From the NCBI RefSeq assembly GCF_022662015.1, contig NZ_JAKMCM010000003.1, positions 62,001 through 126,000 on the forward strand: DNA of 64,000 nucleotides, read 5' to 3'. The notes under the pieces were generated by a model. The model did not search any database. It was not told where the DNA came from and saw only the letters and a list, made by a program, of their open reading frames with translations. This DNA comes from Aestuariivivens sediminicola. Its GTDB lineage: Bacteria; Bacteroidota; Bacteroidia; Flavobacteriales; Flavobacteriaceae. The position numbers were made by a program, and so were the translations under genes. Of the stretch, positions 53,873 to 61,510 are shown piece after piece; position 1 is the stretch's first letter; each line of letters opens with the position of its first letter.

Positions 53873-55282
53873 TTAGGATTCCTTTTTTAAACGTTCCTGT
53901 TCCAATTTCTCTGATAGGCGATGTTCTATAATCGGTTCAATAAGTGTTTTTCTGGGTTTCACTTTTACAAAAGGATAAATTTCCAATTCGTGTTTCATTT
54001 TATCATTTGAATTCGGATAGGCATTCGAGCCAATAAGCAGGTCTTCACCGTCGTTAAAGTTCTGCTGCTCTTTTTTTGCACTTTCTTTTATTTTACGCTG
54101 AATGGTCCCCTCCTTAAGTTGCTTTAAAAAACCACCATGTAACTCGATGTCCTTGAAGAGCTCCAGTGCTTTCGTAGCCAGTTGCTGCGTCAGGGACTCG
54201 ATATAATAGGCCCCGTCGCATGGATTATTAACCATCTTGAAAAAACTCTCATGCTTTAGAATTAATAACTGATTTCTGGCAATACGCTCCCCAAAATCAT
54301 TCGATCTATGGAAAATGGCATCGTAGGGCATGTTGCAAATGGTATTCGCTCCTCCCAATATGGCGCTCATACATTCTGTCGTGGTACGCAACATATTGCT
54401 ATTGTAGTCATAAAGCGTCTTATTTCGTTTCGTCGGGGTAACAAAGATATGGCAATCTGGCGTTATGTTGTAGGCCTTAGCCAAAGTTCTCCATAGCATT
54501 TTCAGTGCTCTGAGCTTTGCTATTTCAAAGAAATAATTGGATCCCACAGCCACCTTGAACATCATATTTACGGGTTGCTTCGATGCTGTTATCTTGGAAA
54601 AATCATGTTCAGAATCTATGAAATTAAGGTATTCATTGGCATGGGCCAGACAATAGGCCAGTTGCTGAACCATTGTGGCCCCTGCATTTTGGTATACTGA
54701 TGCATTAACAGTTATAGAATGGATACTCTTGAAAATTTCTGAGAACTGTTCAAAGTCCTCATGGATATTCGTGTACCAGTTACCCGAGCTTGCCAGATGA
54801 CCAATAATATCGGTATCAAAATAAAACCCTGGTATTAATGCCATGCTGCCTGTTGAACGTTTTCGTGCTTCCAGAAGGCGTTTTATAAAATCCGGAGACA
54901 GAAATTGCAGTTCAAAATGGAGGTTGATGTCTTCTAAACTCACATTTCTTAAGAGCGCGTCAACGGAAATGGCATCAGACGGAATAACGAACTTGACACT
55001 CTCGGCTCCGCGTTTTAGTGCATTTTGAGCCTTCAGATTTGCCTTTTCAGCATGTTGAACGAACAGTGGTTCGCAGATGTCCCACTGACTGGCTCGCGTA
55101 CCCGAAGCCAGCGGAAGCTCATTGAAATCATCAGCATGATAGAAGGGTTTAACGGCAATATCTTCATTGGAATTCCAAATAAGGGTTTTGTTATAATCTG
55201 CTCCTTTGAGGTCATATTGAATTTTTTGTTTCCACTCTTTGGCCGAAACCTCATGAAAATCATCAAATAATGTTTTACTCAT
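53873..55282 (-). CDS. mutA: Methylmalonyl-CoA mutase small subunit
   Basis: 469 residues, the non-catalytic partner of MutB, which lacks the B12-binding domain. Matching barrel segments are present: KVAVGSNYFFEIAKLRALKMLW (quoted from VGSNYFFEIAKLRALKMLW) and TTECMSAILGGANTICNMPYD. It is shorter than the roughly 600-residue actinobacterial form because the C-terminal vestigial B12 domain is largely absent, which is usual in Bacteroidota. It overlaps the upstream septum-protein gene by 8 nt. Confidence 0.92.
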   Translation of the reverse strand: MSKTLFDDFHEVSAKEWKQKIQYDLKGADYNKTLIWNSNEDIAVKPFYHADDFNELPLASGTRASQWDICEPLFVQHAEKANLKAQNALKRGAESVKFVIPSDAISVDALLRNVSLEDINLHFELQFLSPDFIKRLLEARKRSTGSMALIPGFYFDTDIIGHLASSGNWYTNIHEDFEQFSEIFKSIHSITVNASVYQNAGATMVQQLAYCLAHANEYLNFIDSEHDFSKITASKQPVNMMFKVAVGSNYFFEIAKLRALKMLWRTLAKAYNITPDCHIFVTPTKRNKTLYDYNSNMLRTTTECMSAILGGANTICNMPYDAIFHRSNDFGERIARNQLLILKHESFFKMVNNPCDGAYYIESLTQQLATKALELFKDIELHGGFLKQLKEGTIQRKIKESAKKEQQNFNDGEDLLIGSNAYPNSNDKMKHELEIYPFVKVKPRKTLIEPIIEHRLSEKLEQERLKKES

Positions 55283-55598
55283 CCTCTTTGACCTTTAAAC
55301 TGTCTTCGTATTCTATGATATAAATTTCCTCATTTTCACGTTTCATATAGTATTCCTCACGTGCAAATTTTTCTAGGCCTTCTTCCGTCTGTAAATTATT
55401 AATAGCTTCCTTGTCTTTTTTAATTTCCCTCTCGTAATAGTCTTTTTCAGCCTCCAAAGCCTCAATATCATTGTTGAGTTCGTTATGGATAAACCAGGAG
55501 TTAGCATCGAAGAATACCATCCAAATAGCAAAACCCACCAGTATAATTACAAACCAGTTTTTAAATGGCTTTAAATATTTTTTCTTCAGGACAGCCAT
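55275..55598 (-). CDS. FtsB/DivIC-like septum formation protein
   Basis: 107 residues with one transmembrane helix (WFVIILVGFAIWMVFF, about 15-30) followed by a periplasmic coiled coil (LNNDIEALEAEKDYYEREIKKD) and the conserved LEKFAREEYYMKRENEEIYII end of FtsB/DivIC proteins, here as EKFAREEYYMKRENEEIY. It should act with FtsL and FtsQ at the division site. It starts right after udk and overlaps mutA; this gene order is standard in Flavobacteriaceae. Confidence 0.9.
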   Translation of the reverse strand: MAVLKKKYLKPFKNWFVIILVGFAIWMVFFDANSWFIHNELNNDIEALEAEKDYYEREIKKDKEAINNLQTEEGLEKFAREEYYMKRENEEIYIIEYEDSLKVKEDE

Positions 55599-56204
55599 TT
55601 ATAATGTGTTATTAATAATGGTTCTCACAATATCAATGGCCACGGTATTGTACTTGTTGTTTGGTATGATGATATCGGCATATTCTTTCATAGGTTCAAT
55701 AAATTGGTCATGCATTGGTTTTAGGGTGGTTTGATAACGTGTCAGCACTTCATCTATATCTCTTCCGCGTTCCGAAATATCACGTTTTAAGCGTCGAATA
55801 AGGCGTTCATCTGTATCGGCGTGAACAAATATTTTTATGTCGAACATCTCGCGTAAGTCCGGATTCGTTAAAATCAATATCCCTTCCACAATCATAACTT
55901 TTCTGGGATGTGTTAGTATGGTGTCGCCTGTTCTATTATGTTTAACGAAGGAATATACAGGTTGGTGTATGGGGGCATTGCTTTTAAGTTCTTTCAAGTG
56001 CCCGGCCAATAGATCAAAATCGATGGACCTTGGATGGTCAAAATTGATTTTTTCACGCTCCTCGTAGGACAAATGAGAGGTGTCTTTGTAATAAGAATCT
56101 TGAGAAATTACACCTACTTCCCCTTCAGGAAGTTCATTTAGTATTTGATTTACAACTGTAGTTTTTCCGCAGCCAGTACCTCCAGCAATTCCTATAATTA
56201 ACAT
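55599..56204 (-). CDS. udk: Uridine kinase
   Basis: Phosphorylates uridine and cytidine in pyrimidine salvage. 201 residues. The P-loop is GIAGGTGCGKTT (about 5-16). The substrate-binding SQDSYYKDTSHLSYEE, FDHPRSIDFDLL and LIRRLKRDISERGRDIDEVL are all typical. It is first in the operon udk-ftsB-mutA. A minus-strand -7 element TAACTTTG lies 24 nt upstream of the ATG. Confidence 0.95.
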   Translation of the reverse strand: MLIIGIAGGTGCGKTTVVNQILNELPEGEVGVISQDSYYKDTSHLSYEEREKINFDHPRSIDFDLLAGHLKELKSNAPIHQPVYSFVKHNRTGDTILTHPRKVMIVEGILILTNPDLREMFDIKIFVHADTDERLIRRLKRDISERGRDIDEVLTRYQTTLKPMHDQFIEPMKEYADIIIPNNKYNTVAIDIVRTIINNTL

Positions 56205-56227
56205 AATTGGTCGTTAAGATTGCTTTA

Positions 56228-56235
56228 CAAAGTTA
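56228..56235 (-). promoter_or_regulatory. -7 promoter element of udk (TAACTTTG)
   Basis: Exact TAnnTTTG on the minus strand, predicting a transcript start near 56222, in the 46-nt gap after the cytochrome c gene. The udk operon is therefore separate from the sugar dehydrogenase operon. Confidence 0.55.
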
Positions 56236-56250
56236 GTTAAATGTCGAAAC

Positions 56251-56670
56251 TTATTTTTTAATTTCAGAAACTTCTTCCACGGTTACTATCTGGTCATTTT
56301 TATTGCCCCAACTATTAGTTATGTAATTCATGACATCGGCAATCTCATCATCGGCCAAACCGGGTGGATCCATTTTACTATCATAGACTTTACCATTAAC
56401 CGTAATTTTACCTTCCTGACCAAATTTAATACCCCTGATACTTTCTTTACGATTATTTAAGAGGTAATCTGAATTTGCCAGAGGAGGATAGAGATTTTCA
56501 ACACCTTTACCGTCCGGTGAATGACATGTGACACAAAAATCATTATAGATCTCAATGCCCCGTTTGATACTTTCTTTTAATTCGTCCTGCTGTGAATAGA
56601 CATCATAAAAATTGTGGTTGGACCAGTACAGGAATAAGCATACTATGAAGCTTATTGTGGTTAATTTCAT
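56251..56670 (-). CDS. Mono-haem cytochrome c
   Basis: 139 residues with an N-terminal export signal (TTISFIVCLFLYWS). The haem site is C46-V-T-C49-H50 (FCVTCHSPDGKG). A class I fold is suggested by YPPLANSDYLL and the end DEIADVMNYITNSWG, with the axial Met probably in SKMDPPGLAD. Its place 33 nt downstream of a PQQ sugar dehydrogenase on the same strand makes it the likely electron acceptor of that enzyme. Confidence 0.9.
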   Translation of the reverse strand: MKLTTISFIVCLFLYWSNHNFYDVYSQQDELKESIKRGIEIYNDFCVTCHSPDGKGVENLYPPLANSDYLLNNRKESIRGIKFGQEGKITVNGKVYDSKMDPPGLADDEIADVMNYITNSWGNKNDQIVTVEEVSEIKK

Positions 56671-56703
56671 AGCGATTATTTTAAGCTTTCAAATTGACTT
56701 CGA

Positions 56704-57822
56704 TTAATTTACTATTCTATAGATGCCTTTCCCCTCCACAGCCATATAAATAAAGCCATCCGGAGCTTGAATCACATCTCTCAACCTGCCAATGCCTTCA
56801 AACAACTTTTCACGTTTTACAACCACATTGTTTTCAAGGATCAAACGTTCCAGGTACTGAAATTTCAGCGATCCCACGAGAACATTGGCTTTCCAGTCCG
56901 GGTACGCTTCAGATGATACTATGGCCATACCACTTGGTGCGATCGAAGGCACCCAATAGAAAAGGGGCTGTTCCATACCTTCCTTTTCGGTGATATCGGT
57001 AAATGTAGTACCGTTATAATTAATGCCATAGGAAATCACAGGCCACCCATAGTTTTTACCTTTCTCAACAACATTAATTTCGTCTCCACCTCGCGGACCA
57101 TGTTCATTGACCCAGATGGCACCGGTGAATGGATTCTTCACCATACCCTGAGGATTGCGATGACCATAACTAAAAATAGCTGCTTTTGCATTGTCTGAAT
57201 TAACAAAGGGATTGTCTTCCGGAATGCGTCCGTCATCATGCAGGCGGTAAATTTTACCGCAGTCTCTTGTGATGTCTTGAGGGTTGACATCCCTATTTCC
57301 GCGATCACCAACAGAAAAATATAAGTAGCCCTCATCGTCAAATTCTATTCTGGAACCCCAATGTTGCCCCTTTTTTGAATTCGGTTCTGCCTTGTAAAGT
57401 ATCTCTTTTTCCACCAGAGTATTATCAACAAGCTTGGCTCTCATTACAGTGGTGTTTCCCCCATCACCCTCACCGCTTGAAGATCCGAAAGACATATAAA
57501 TCCAACCATTGGTTTCATAATCGGGATGCAGTTTTAGGTCTAAAAATCCGCCCTGACCGCGAACATAGATATCGGGCACGCCATTCACATTCGATTTGAC
57601 ACCATCCTTAAAGTGAATGAGTTCTCCCGATTTTTCTGTAATCAGAATGCTGTTATCAGGTAAAAAGGCCATACCCCATGGAATATTTAAATCGGGTACG
57701 ACGAGTTCTGTAGAGTATGTCAGGTTTACAGGATCTTCGGCCTTAACCTCAGATTCCAATTGCTGCGCACAGGCAAAAATGGTTAGTAGGGTTGCGCTTA
57801 ATAAGATAATATACGTTTTCAT
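56704..57822 (-). CDS. PQQ-dependent soluble aldose sugar dehydrogenase
   Basis: 372 residues of the glucose/sorbosone dehydrogenase (GSDH) family, a six-bladed propeller that oxidises aldoses with PQQ in the periplasm. It has a signal peptide with a possible lipobox (TIFAC). PWGMAFLPDNSILITEKSGE, GQGGFLDLKLHPDY, KKGQHWGSRIEFDDEGYLYFSVGDRG (in parts HWGSRIEFDDEGYLYFS) and GHRNPQGMVKNP are family blocks. The His in QHWGSR is the general base by homology. It lies between a TonB receptor and a cytochrome c gene, which together make a plausible respiratory sugar-oxidation unit. Confidence 0.92.
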   Translation of the reverse strand: MKTYIILLSATLLTIFACAQQLESEVKAEDPVNLTYSTELVVPDLNIPWGMAFLPDNSILITEKSGELIHFKDGVKSNVNGVPDIYVRGQGGFLDLKLHPDYETNGWIYMSFGSSSGEGDGGNTTVMRAKLVDNTLVEKEILYKAEPNSKKGQHWGSRIEFDDEGYLYFSVGDRGNRDVNPQDITRDCGKIYRLHDDGRIPEDNPFVNSDNAKAAIFSYGHRNPQGMVKNPFTGAIWVNEHGPRGGDEINVVEKGKNYGWPVISYGINYNGTTFTDITEKEGMEQPLFYWVPSIAPSGMAIVSSEAYPDWKANVLVGSLKFQYLERLILENNVVVKREKLFEGIGRLRDVIQAPDGFIYMAVEGKGIYRIVN

Positions 57823-57840
57823 AAGGTTAATGTTTCTTGT

Positions 57841-60129
57841 TTAAAATACATAATTTAAATCACAACCAGCAAAATAGTTAAATGGATTCCCAGGATAGTA
57901 ATATCGTGGTGGGCTACCATTAAAACTCGTGGCATTGATTAAAATTTGAGAAGCGTAATGCTCATCTAATATATTATTTAAACCCAAATAAATATTAAGT
58001 TTTAAGGTTTTCTTAAGATTTGACATGAAACCCATTTTTAGGTTGGTCAAACTGTAACTGTCTGAATACAGGCTGTTGCTATCGTTCATTGGCATTCGCC
58101 CGACTGCAGAATAATTGATGGTGCCGTAAAAGCCGAAATGACTAAAATCGATACCCGCATTAAAAATGTGCGAAGGAACTCCGGTTAAGTCATTTCCGGA
58201 GTAATCGTTAGTCTCATCGACAAACTGTTGAAATTTAAAGTGGTTTAAGCTATGGCTTAAAAAGACATTCAAATCGGATCTTTCTTTTTTGAATACCTTG
58301 TAATTCAACTCCAATTCCAGGCCGTCATGTCTTGTTTTTCCCGCATTGACACCAATGAATTCATCCTCACCCGTTCTACGCGATACCAACAGGTTCTTAA
58401 TGGCAAGGCGATACAAGGACAATTGAAACCAAAGGGATTTATTGAGGGTGGTTCCCCTTGTTCCAATTTCAAAATTCCAACCGGTTTCGGGTTTTAAGTC
58501 ATTGTTTATTTGACCATTCGGTAATAAGGTTTCATTTGCAGAAAGTGGTGAAAAGCCATGAGAGGCATTTGAAAACAAACTCATGTTTTCTGAAATTACA
58601 TAGGTCGCTGCAATTTTAGGTGAGAAAATGTTCTTATAACGATAGGTTCCTGATTGATCAGGGTTTTGTTCGGAAACAGGAAAGTTATCGGTTAATTTGT
58701 AATAGGTTTTATTAAGGTTTGCCCCAAATGATAGGGTTGTATTTTTAAGCAGAGCTAAATTGAGCTCAGCAAATAGATTGTAATAGTTTCTGTTTTCTAT
58801 GAAGTTCGACAGAATGGCGCCTTCCAGACTTGCCCCATTTGCTGCATCATCCTGGTACAAATTTTCGAAAGTACTGTACTTATACCGGTCATTGAAAACT
58901 TCACCTCCGAAGGTCCAATGCACCCGTTTCTTAAAAAGCGCCGATTCGCCTACGAGACGCGATCTTATGCCAAATGCCGTTGTGTTTTCTCGAAGGATAT
59001 TAAATGGTCTGGGTTCGTAGGCATCTCTAAACGACGTAAAGAGACTTGTGTAAAGTTTTGTTTTTGCATTCCATCTATGTTCCCATGATAATCCTAGAAT
59101 CCCTCTATTGGAATCTTCAAAGCCCTTGGCCTGTTTCCAGGTGAATGCAGCGGATTTTGGGTTATTGCGATAGGTTTCTTCATTCAAGGAACTTGGGATA
59201 TACGCTTTTAAGTTGACAAAACTCGCCAGGACGGATAATTCATTTCTTTCGTTGATATAATGCGCGGTATTCGCAGTAAAAGTGGACCGGCTGTATGCGT
59301 TATTTTCTCGATATCCGTCACTCAGTGTATTACTGTAAATGGCATTAAAACTATTGGACTTAAACCCTAAGTTCATATCGACAATCGTTTTAGACAGGCC
59401 GAACGACCCAATTACATATTCCGAATTCAAAGCGGACTGGTTTAGAGCGGCCTGTTTGGGGTTTAACTTAATGACGCCTCCTAAACCTGCACCGTAAATA
59501 CTGGACCCATTGCCCTTGATGATCTCAATTCTGGATAAGGAAGAAAGTTCAAAATCTTCAATTGTGGTTTCACCGCTGCCATTTGTTAAGGGTATATCTT
59601 TAAAATAGGCTCTGATTTTCGATGTCCCAAATAAATTTCTGGAACCTATCCCACGAATTGTTATGCGGTTGGTGTTAAGGGTCGCATTTTGCATGAAAAT
59701 ACCTGGAGTTCTATTTAAAACAGGGGCATAATCTGTATGATTTGAACGCTTTATGTCCTTCAATGTAATTAACCCCACCGACGCTGAAACATCCTTAAGC
59801 GATTTAGGATACTGGTCAACATTCACAATAACCTCACTTAACTCCTGGGGATTAATAGATAAGCGCAGGGTATAATATGTATCCGCAGTGAGATGCATTG
59901 TTTTTTGAATATAGCCCTCTTTGTTAAACACATACATCCCCGGTGCATCTAATTTAAAAGAACCATCAGAATTGGAATACCTTATTGTTTTGCTGTTTAA
60001 CTGCTGTATTTTAACACTATCCAAACTATGGTTGCTAAACGCATCAATTATTTTTCCCCCTACAGTCTGACCATCTATTCGAAGCATAATAAAAAGAATA
60101 AACAGCAAGGAGAATATTTTTTTCGACAC
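57841..60129 (-). CDS. TonB-dependent outer-membrane receptor (possible PQQ receptor)
   Basis: 762 residues with a signal peptide. A carboxypeptidase-like beta domain (about 22-95, GGKIIDAFSNHSLDSVKI) is followed by the plug (about 110-220: TPGIFMQNATLNTNRITIRG, SSIYGAGLGGVIKLNP) and a 22-strand barrel ending in NYVF. In the plug, RGIGSRNLFGTSKIRAYFKD and IPLTNGSGETTIEDFELSSL resemble, as far as I recall, the plug of E. coli YncD/PqqU, a PQQ receptor. It is the first gene of an operon with a PQQ-dependent dehydrogenase (18-nt gap) and a cytochrome c, which suggests it imports PQQ or the sugar substrate. Confidence 0.92.
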   Translation of the reverse strand: MSKKIFSLLFILFIMLRIDGQTVGGKIIDAFSNHSLDSVKIQQLNSKTIRYSNSDGSFKLDAPGMYVFNKEGYIQKTMHLTADTYYTLRLSINPQELSEVIVNVDQYPKSLKDVSASVGLITLKDIKRSNHTDYAPVLNRTPGIFMQNATLNTNRITIRGIGSRNLFGTSKIRAYFKDIPLTNGSGETTIEDFELSSLSRIEIIKGNGSSIYGAGLGGVIKLNPKQAALNQSALNSEYVIGSFGLSKTIVDMNLGFKSNSFNAIYSNTLSDGYRENNAYSRSTFTANTAHYINERNELSVLASFVNLKAYIPSSLNEETYRNNPKSAAFTWKQAKGFEDSNRGILGLSWEHRWNAKTKLYTSLFTSFRDAYEPRPFNILRENTTAFGIRSRLVGESALFKKRVHWTFGGEVFNDRYKYSTFENLYQDDAANGASLEGAILSNFIENRNYYNLFAELNLALLKNTTLSFGANLNKTYYKLTDNFPVSEQNPDQSGTYRYKNIFSPKIAATYVISENMSLFSNASHGFSPLSANETLLPNGQINNDLKPETGWNFEIGTRGTTLNKSLWFQLSLYRLAIKNLLVSRRTGEDEFIGVNAGKTRHDGLELELNYKVFKKERSDLNVFLSHSLNHFKFQQFVDETNDYSGNDLTGVPSHIFNAGIDFSHFGFYGTINYSAVGRMPMNDSNSLYSDSYSLTNLKMGFMSNLKKTLKLNIYLGLNNILDEHYASQILINATSFNGSPPRYYYPGNPFNYFAGCDLNYVF

Positions 60130-60218
60130 AAACTTTCGTTAAAGATTTACCAGTTAAATATAAAGTTTTAATTCTTAAATATTTTCAGCAAATGCGTTTT
60201 TAAAATTAATATTTCATC

Positions 60219-60226
60219 TATATTTG
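60219..60226 (+). promoter_or_regulatory. -7 promoter element for the tRNA-Pro locus (TATATTTG)
   Basis: Exact TAnnTTTG on the plus strand about 670 nt upstream of the tRNA and just ahead of the repeat array. No other -7 match was found between here and the tRNA. Confidence 0.45.
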
Positions 60227-60244
60227 CATGCCGAAAAGTGTTGT

Positions 60245-60289
60245 CCTTATGGTCCCTGACTGAGATAATGGGTTAATGAGGGCATAAGG
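60245..60289 (+). other. Nested hairpin at the start of the tRNA-Pro transcript
   Basis: CCTTATG pairs with CATAAGG and, inside it, CCCT with AGGG, in the first 60 nt after the predicted transcript start. There is no T-run after it, so it is not a terminator. Confidence 0.35.
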
Positions 60290-60300
60290 TGATACAGAGG

Positions 60301-60513
60301 GCACAGGCTCCGCCTGGTCATCGCGTCACTCCGCGGGCGTGAAGCCTGCCTGCCGCAGGCAGGGTCGCAGGTTCTTCTCACCTGCTAAAAGAATGAGGAA
60401 AAGATATTGATTGAGTTAATAAAGGCCGGCACACCGTCTGGCCCTTTGTTAAAAAAGGTCTACAAGACCTTTTTTGGACACTCAGTCCGGGGTGTAGCAC
60501 CGCGATAAACTCG
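60301..60513 (+). repeat. tRNA-Pro-linked tandem repeat, copy 1 (213 bp)
   Basis: Starts GCACAGGCTCCGCCTGG and ends with CGGGGTGTAGC followed by a short CGATAAACTCG tail. It contains tRNA-Pro-like pieces (GGTCATCGCG, GTCGCAGGTTC, CGGGGTGTAGC) in scrambled context. A 19-nt palindrome CCTGCCTGCCGCAGGCAGG at 60345-60363 is absent from copy 2. A perfect 11-bp hairpin AAAAAAGGTCT/AGACCTTTTTT lies at 60451-60475. Confidence 0.85.
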
Positions 60514-60707
60514 GCACAGGCTCCGCCTGGTCATCGCGTCACTCCGCGGGCGTGAATGTCGCAGGTTCTTCTCACCTGCTAAAAGAATGGGATGAAGATA
60601 TTGATTGAGTTAATAAAGGCCGGCACACCATCTGGCCCTTCGTTAAAAAAGGTCTGCCAGACCTTTTTTGGACACTCAGTCCGGGGTGTAGCACCTCGAT
60701 AAACTCG
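60514..60707 (+). repeat. tRNA-Pro-linked tandem repeat, copy 2 (194 bp)
   Basis: Nearly identical to copy 1 but lacks the palindromic insertion (GAATGTCGCAGG in its place). The terminator-like hairpin is at 60645-60669. It ends in CGGGGTGTAGC, the first 11 bases of the tRNA, without the rest of a tRNA. Confidence 0.85.
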
Positions 60708-60894
60708 GCACAGGCTCCGCCTGGTCATCGCGTCACGCCGCGGGCGTGAAGCCTGCCTACCGCGGGCAGGGTCGCAGGTTCTTCTCACCTGCTAAAAGAA
60801 TGGGATGAAGATATTGATTGAGTTAATAAAGGCCGGCACACCATCTGGCCCTTCGTTAAAAAAGGTCTACCAGACCTTTTTTGGACACTCAGTC
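60708..60894 (+). repeat. tRNA-Pro-linked tandem repeat, copy 3, running into the intact tRNA
   Basis: Carries a variant palindrome CCTGCCTACCGCGGGCAGG at 60752-60770 and the hairpin at 60858-60882. Its final CGGGGTGTAGC continues into the complete tRNA-Pro, so the intact tRNA occupies the position that is degenerate in copies 1 and 2. Confidence 0.85.
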
Positions 60895-60972
60895 CGGGGT
60901 GTAGCGTAGCCCGGTCATCGCGCCTGCTTTGGGAGCAGGAGGTCGCAGGTTCGAATCCTGCCACCCCGACCA
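60895..60972 (+). tRNA. tRNA-Pro(UGG)
   Basis: A full cloverleaf: acceptor CGGGGTG/CACCCCG, D arm GCG/CGC, and anticodon stem CCTGC/GCAGG with loop TTTGGGA (anticodon TGG at 60930-60932). The T arm is GCAGG-TTCGAAT-CCTGC, with discriminator A and encoded CCA. It lies only 12 nt after a terminator-like hairpin, so its transcription must read through the repeats or be served by processing. A terminator follows directly. Confidence 0.95.
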
Positions 60973-61035
60973 TAAAAGCCGAACCTAGTGTTCGGCTTTT
61001 TTTGTTTGAGCGCAATCGAAGCGTGCTTCCAGATT
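60954..61035 (+). repeat. 82-bp direct repeat, first copy (tRNA 3' end plus terminator)
   Basis: From AATCCTGCCACCCCGACCA of the tRNA through the terminator to GCGTGCTTCCAGATT. The second copy at 61117-61198 differs at one base. Confidence 0.85.
60974..61003 (+). terminator. tRNA-Pro terminator
   Basis: AAAAGCCGAAC pairs with GTTCGGCTTTT (11 bp, 5-nt loop), followed by TTT. Begins 1 nt after the CCA end. Confidence 0.8.
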
Positions 61036-61116
61036 GAAGCGAAAACAAGAAAGATTGAAAAGCATCGCTTTTCGGCTTTTATGAGCAACACCCACAATTT
61101 CAGGATCACGGCAGGT

Positions 61117-61198
61117 AATCCTGCCACCCCGACCATAAAAGCCGAACCTAGTGTTCGGCTTTTTTTGTTTGAGTGCAATCGAAGCGTGCTTCCAGATT
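61117..61198 (+). repeat. 82-bp direct repeat, second copy with a tRNA-Pro 3' remnant
   Basis: Repeats the last 19 bases of tRNA-Pro including CCA, then the terminator (61137-61166) and flanking sequence. Before it stands GGCAGGT, like the T-arm start with TCG deleted. There is no 5' half, so this is a pseudo-tRNA fragment. The 81 nt between the two copies show no gene. Confidence 0.8.
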
Positions 61199-61274
61199 AA
61201 AGAGAAAATAAAAAATAGAAAGCAACTTTTTTAGGGGTAAACTGGCTTTAAAAATGCCTGCAGATAAAATAAAA

Positions 61275-61314
61275 ATTTCATGCCTAGAGAAAAGGAATTC
61301 TATCGGCATGAAAT
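61275..61314 (-). terminator. Terminator on the minus strand downstream of a small reading frame
   Basis: On the minus strand ATTTCATGCC pairs with GGCATGAAAT (10 bp), followed by TTTTTATTTTA. It lies 23 nt after the stop of the short frame at 61337-61429. Confidence 0.5.
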
Positions 61315-61336
61315 GGGAAAAACATAGGTAGAAAAT

Positions 61337-61429
61337 TTATTTTCCTAAGCATGTTTCCCAGGCCTGATAAACACTGGTTCTTCCAAAGGTTTTTTTGAAT
61401 TTGGTCAGTGTTTTGAAGAGCGGTACCAT
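61337..61429 (-). pseudogene. Short frame, possible C-terminal gene remnant or micropeptide
   Basis: Thirty codons: MVPLFKTLTKFKKTFGRTSV continuing to YQAWETCLGK and TAA, followed by a terminator. An in-frame stop lies just upstream of LNFLILM. The composition looks more like a real protein end than random AT-rich sequence, and the terminator fits, but there is no promoter element. It could be what is left of a gene lost during rearrangement at the tRNA locus. Apart from this frame and hairpin, the gap 61199-61510 shows only an AGGGGT/ACCCCT pairing just before the HAD gene. Confidence 0.3.
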
Positions 61430-61510
61430 AAGTATAAGAAAGTTCAGTTAAACGCGATAAAACACTTATATTAGCAGGGGTAAATTAAAAAGAAATCACC
61501 CCTTGAATGA

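Noticed and set aside
60301-60900. CRISPR-like array
   Set aside because: The units are about 200 bp, only three, contain tRNA pieces and hairpins, and have no alternating unique spacers and no cas genes nearby.
60579-61178. Minus-strand frames across the tRNA-Pro locus with segments such as VAGFEPATSCSQSR and RIRTCDLLLPKQ
   Set aside because: These are translations of the antisense of a tRNA and its repeats, a well-known source of false protein predictions. They also change frame at each repeat.
60954-61198. Active integrative element at tRNA-Pro
   Set aside because: No integrase, excisionase or cargo gene lies between the duplicated ends, only 81 nt without a gene.
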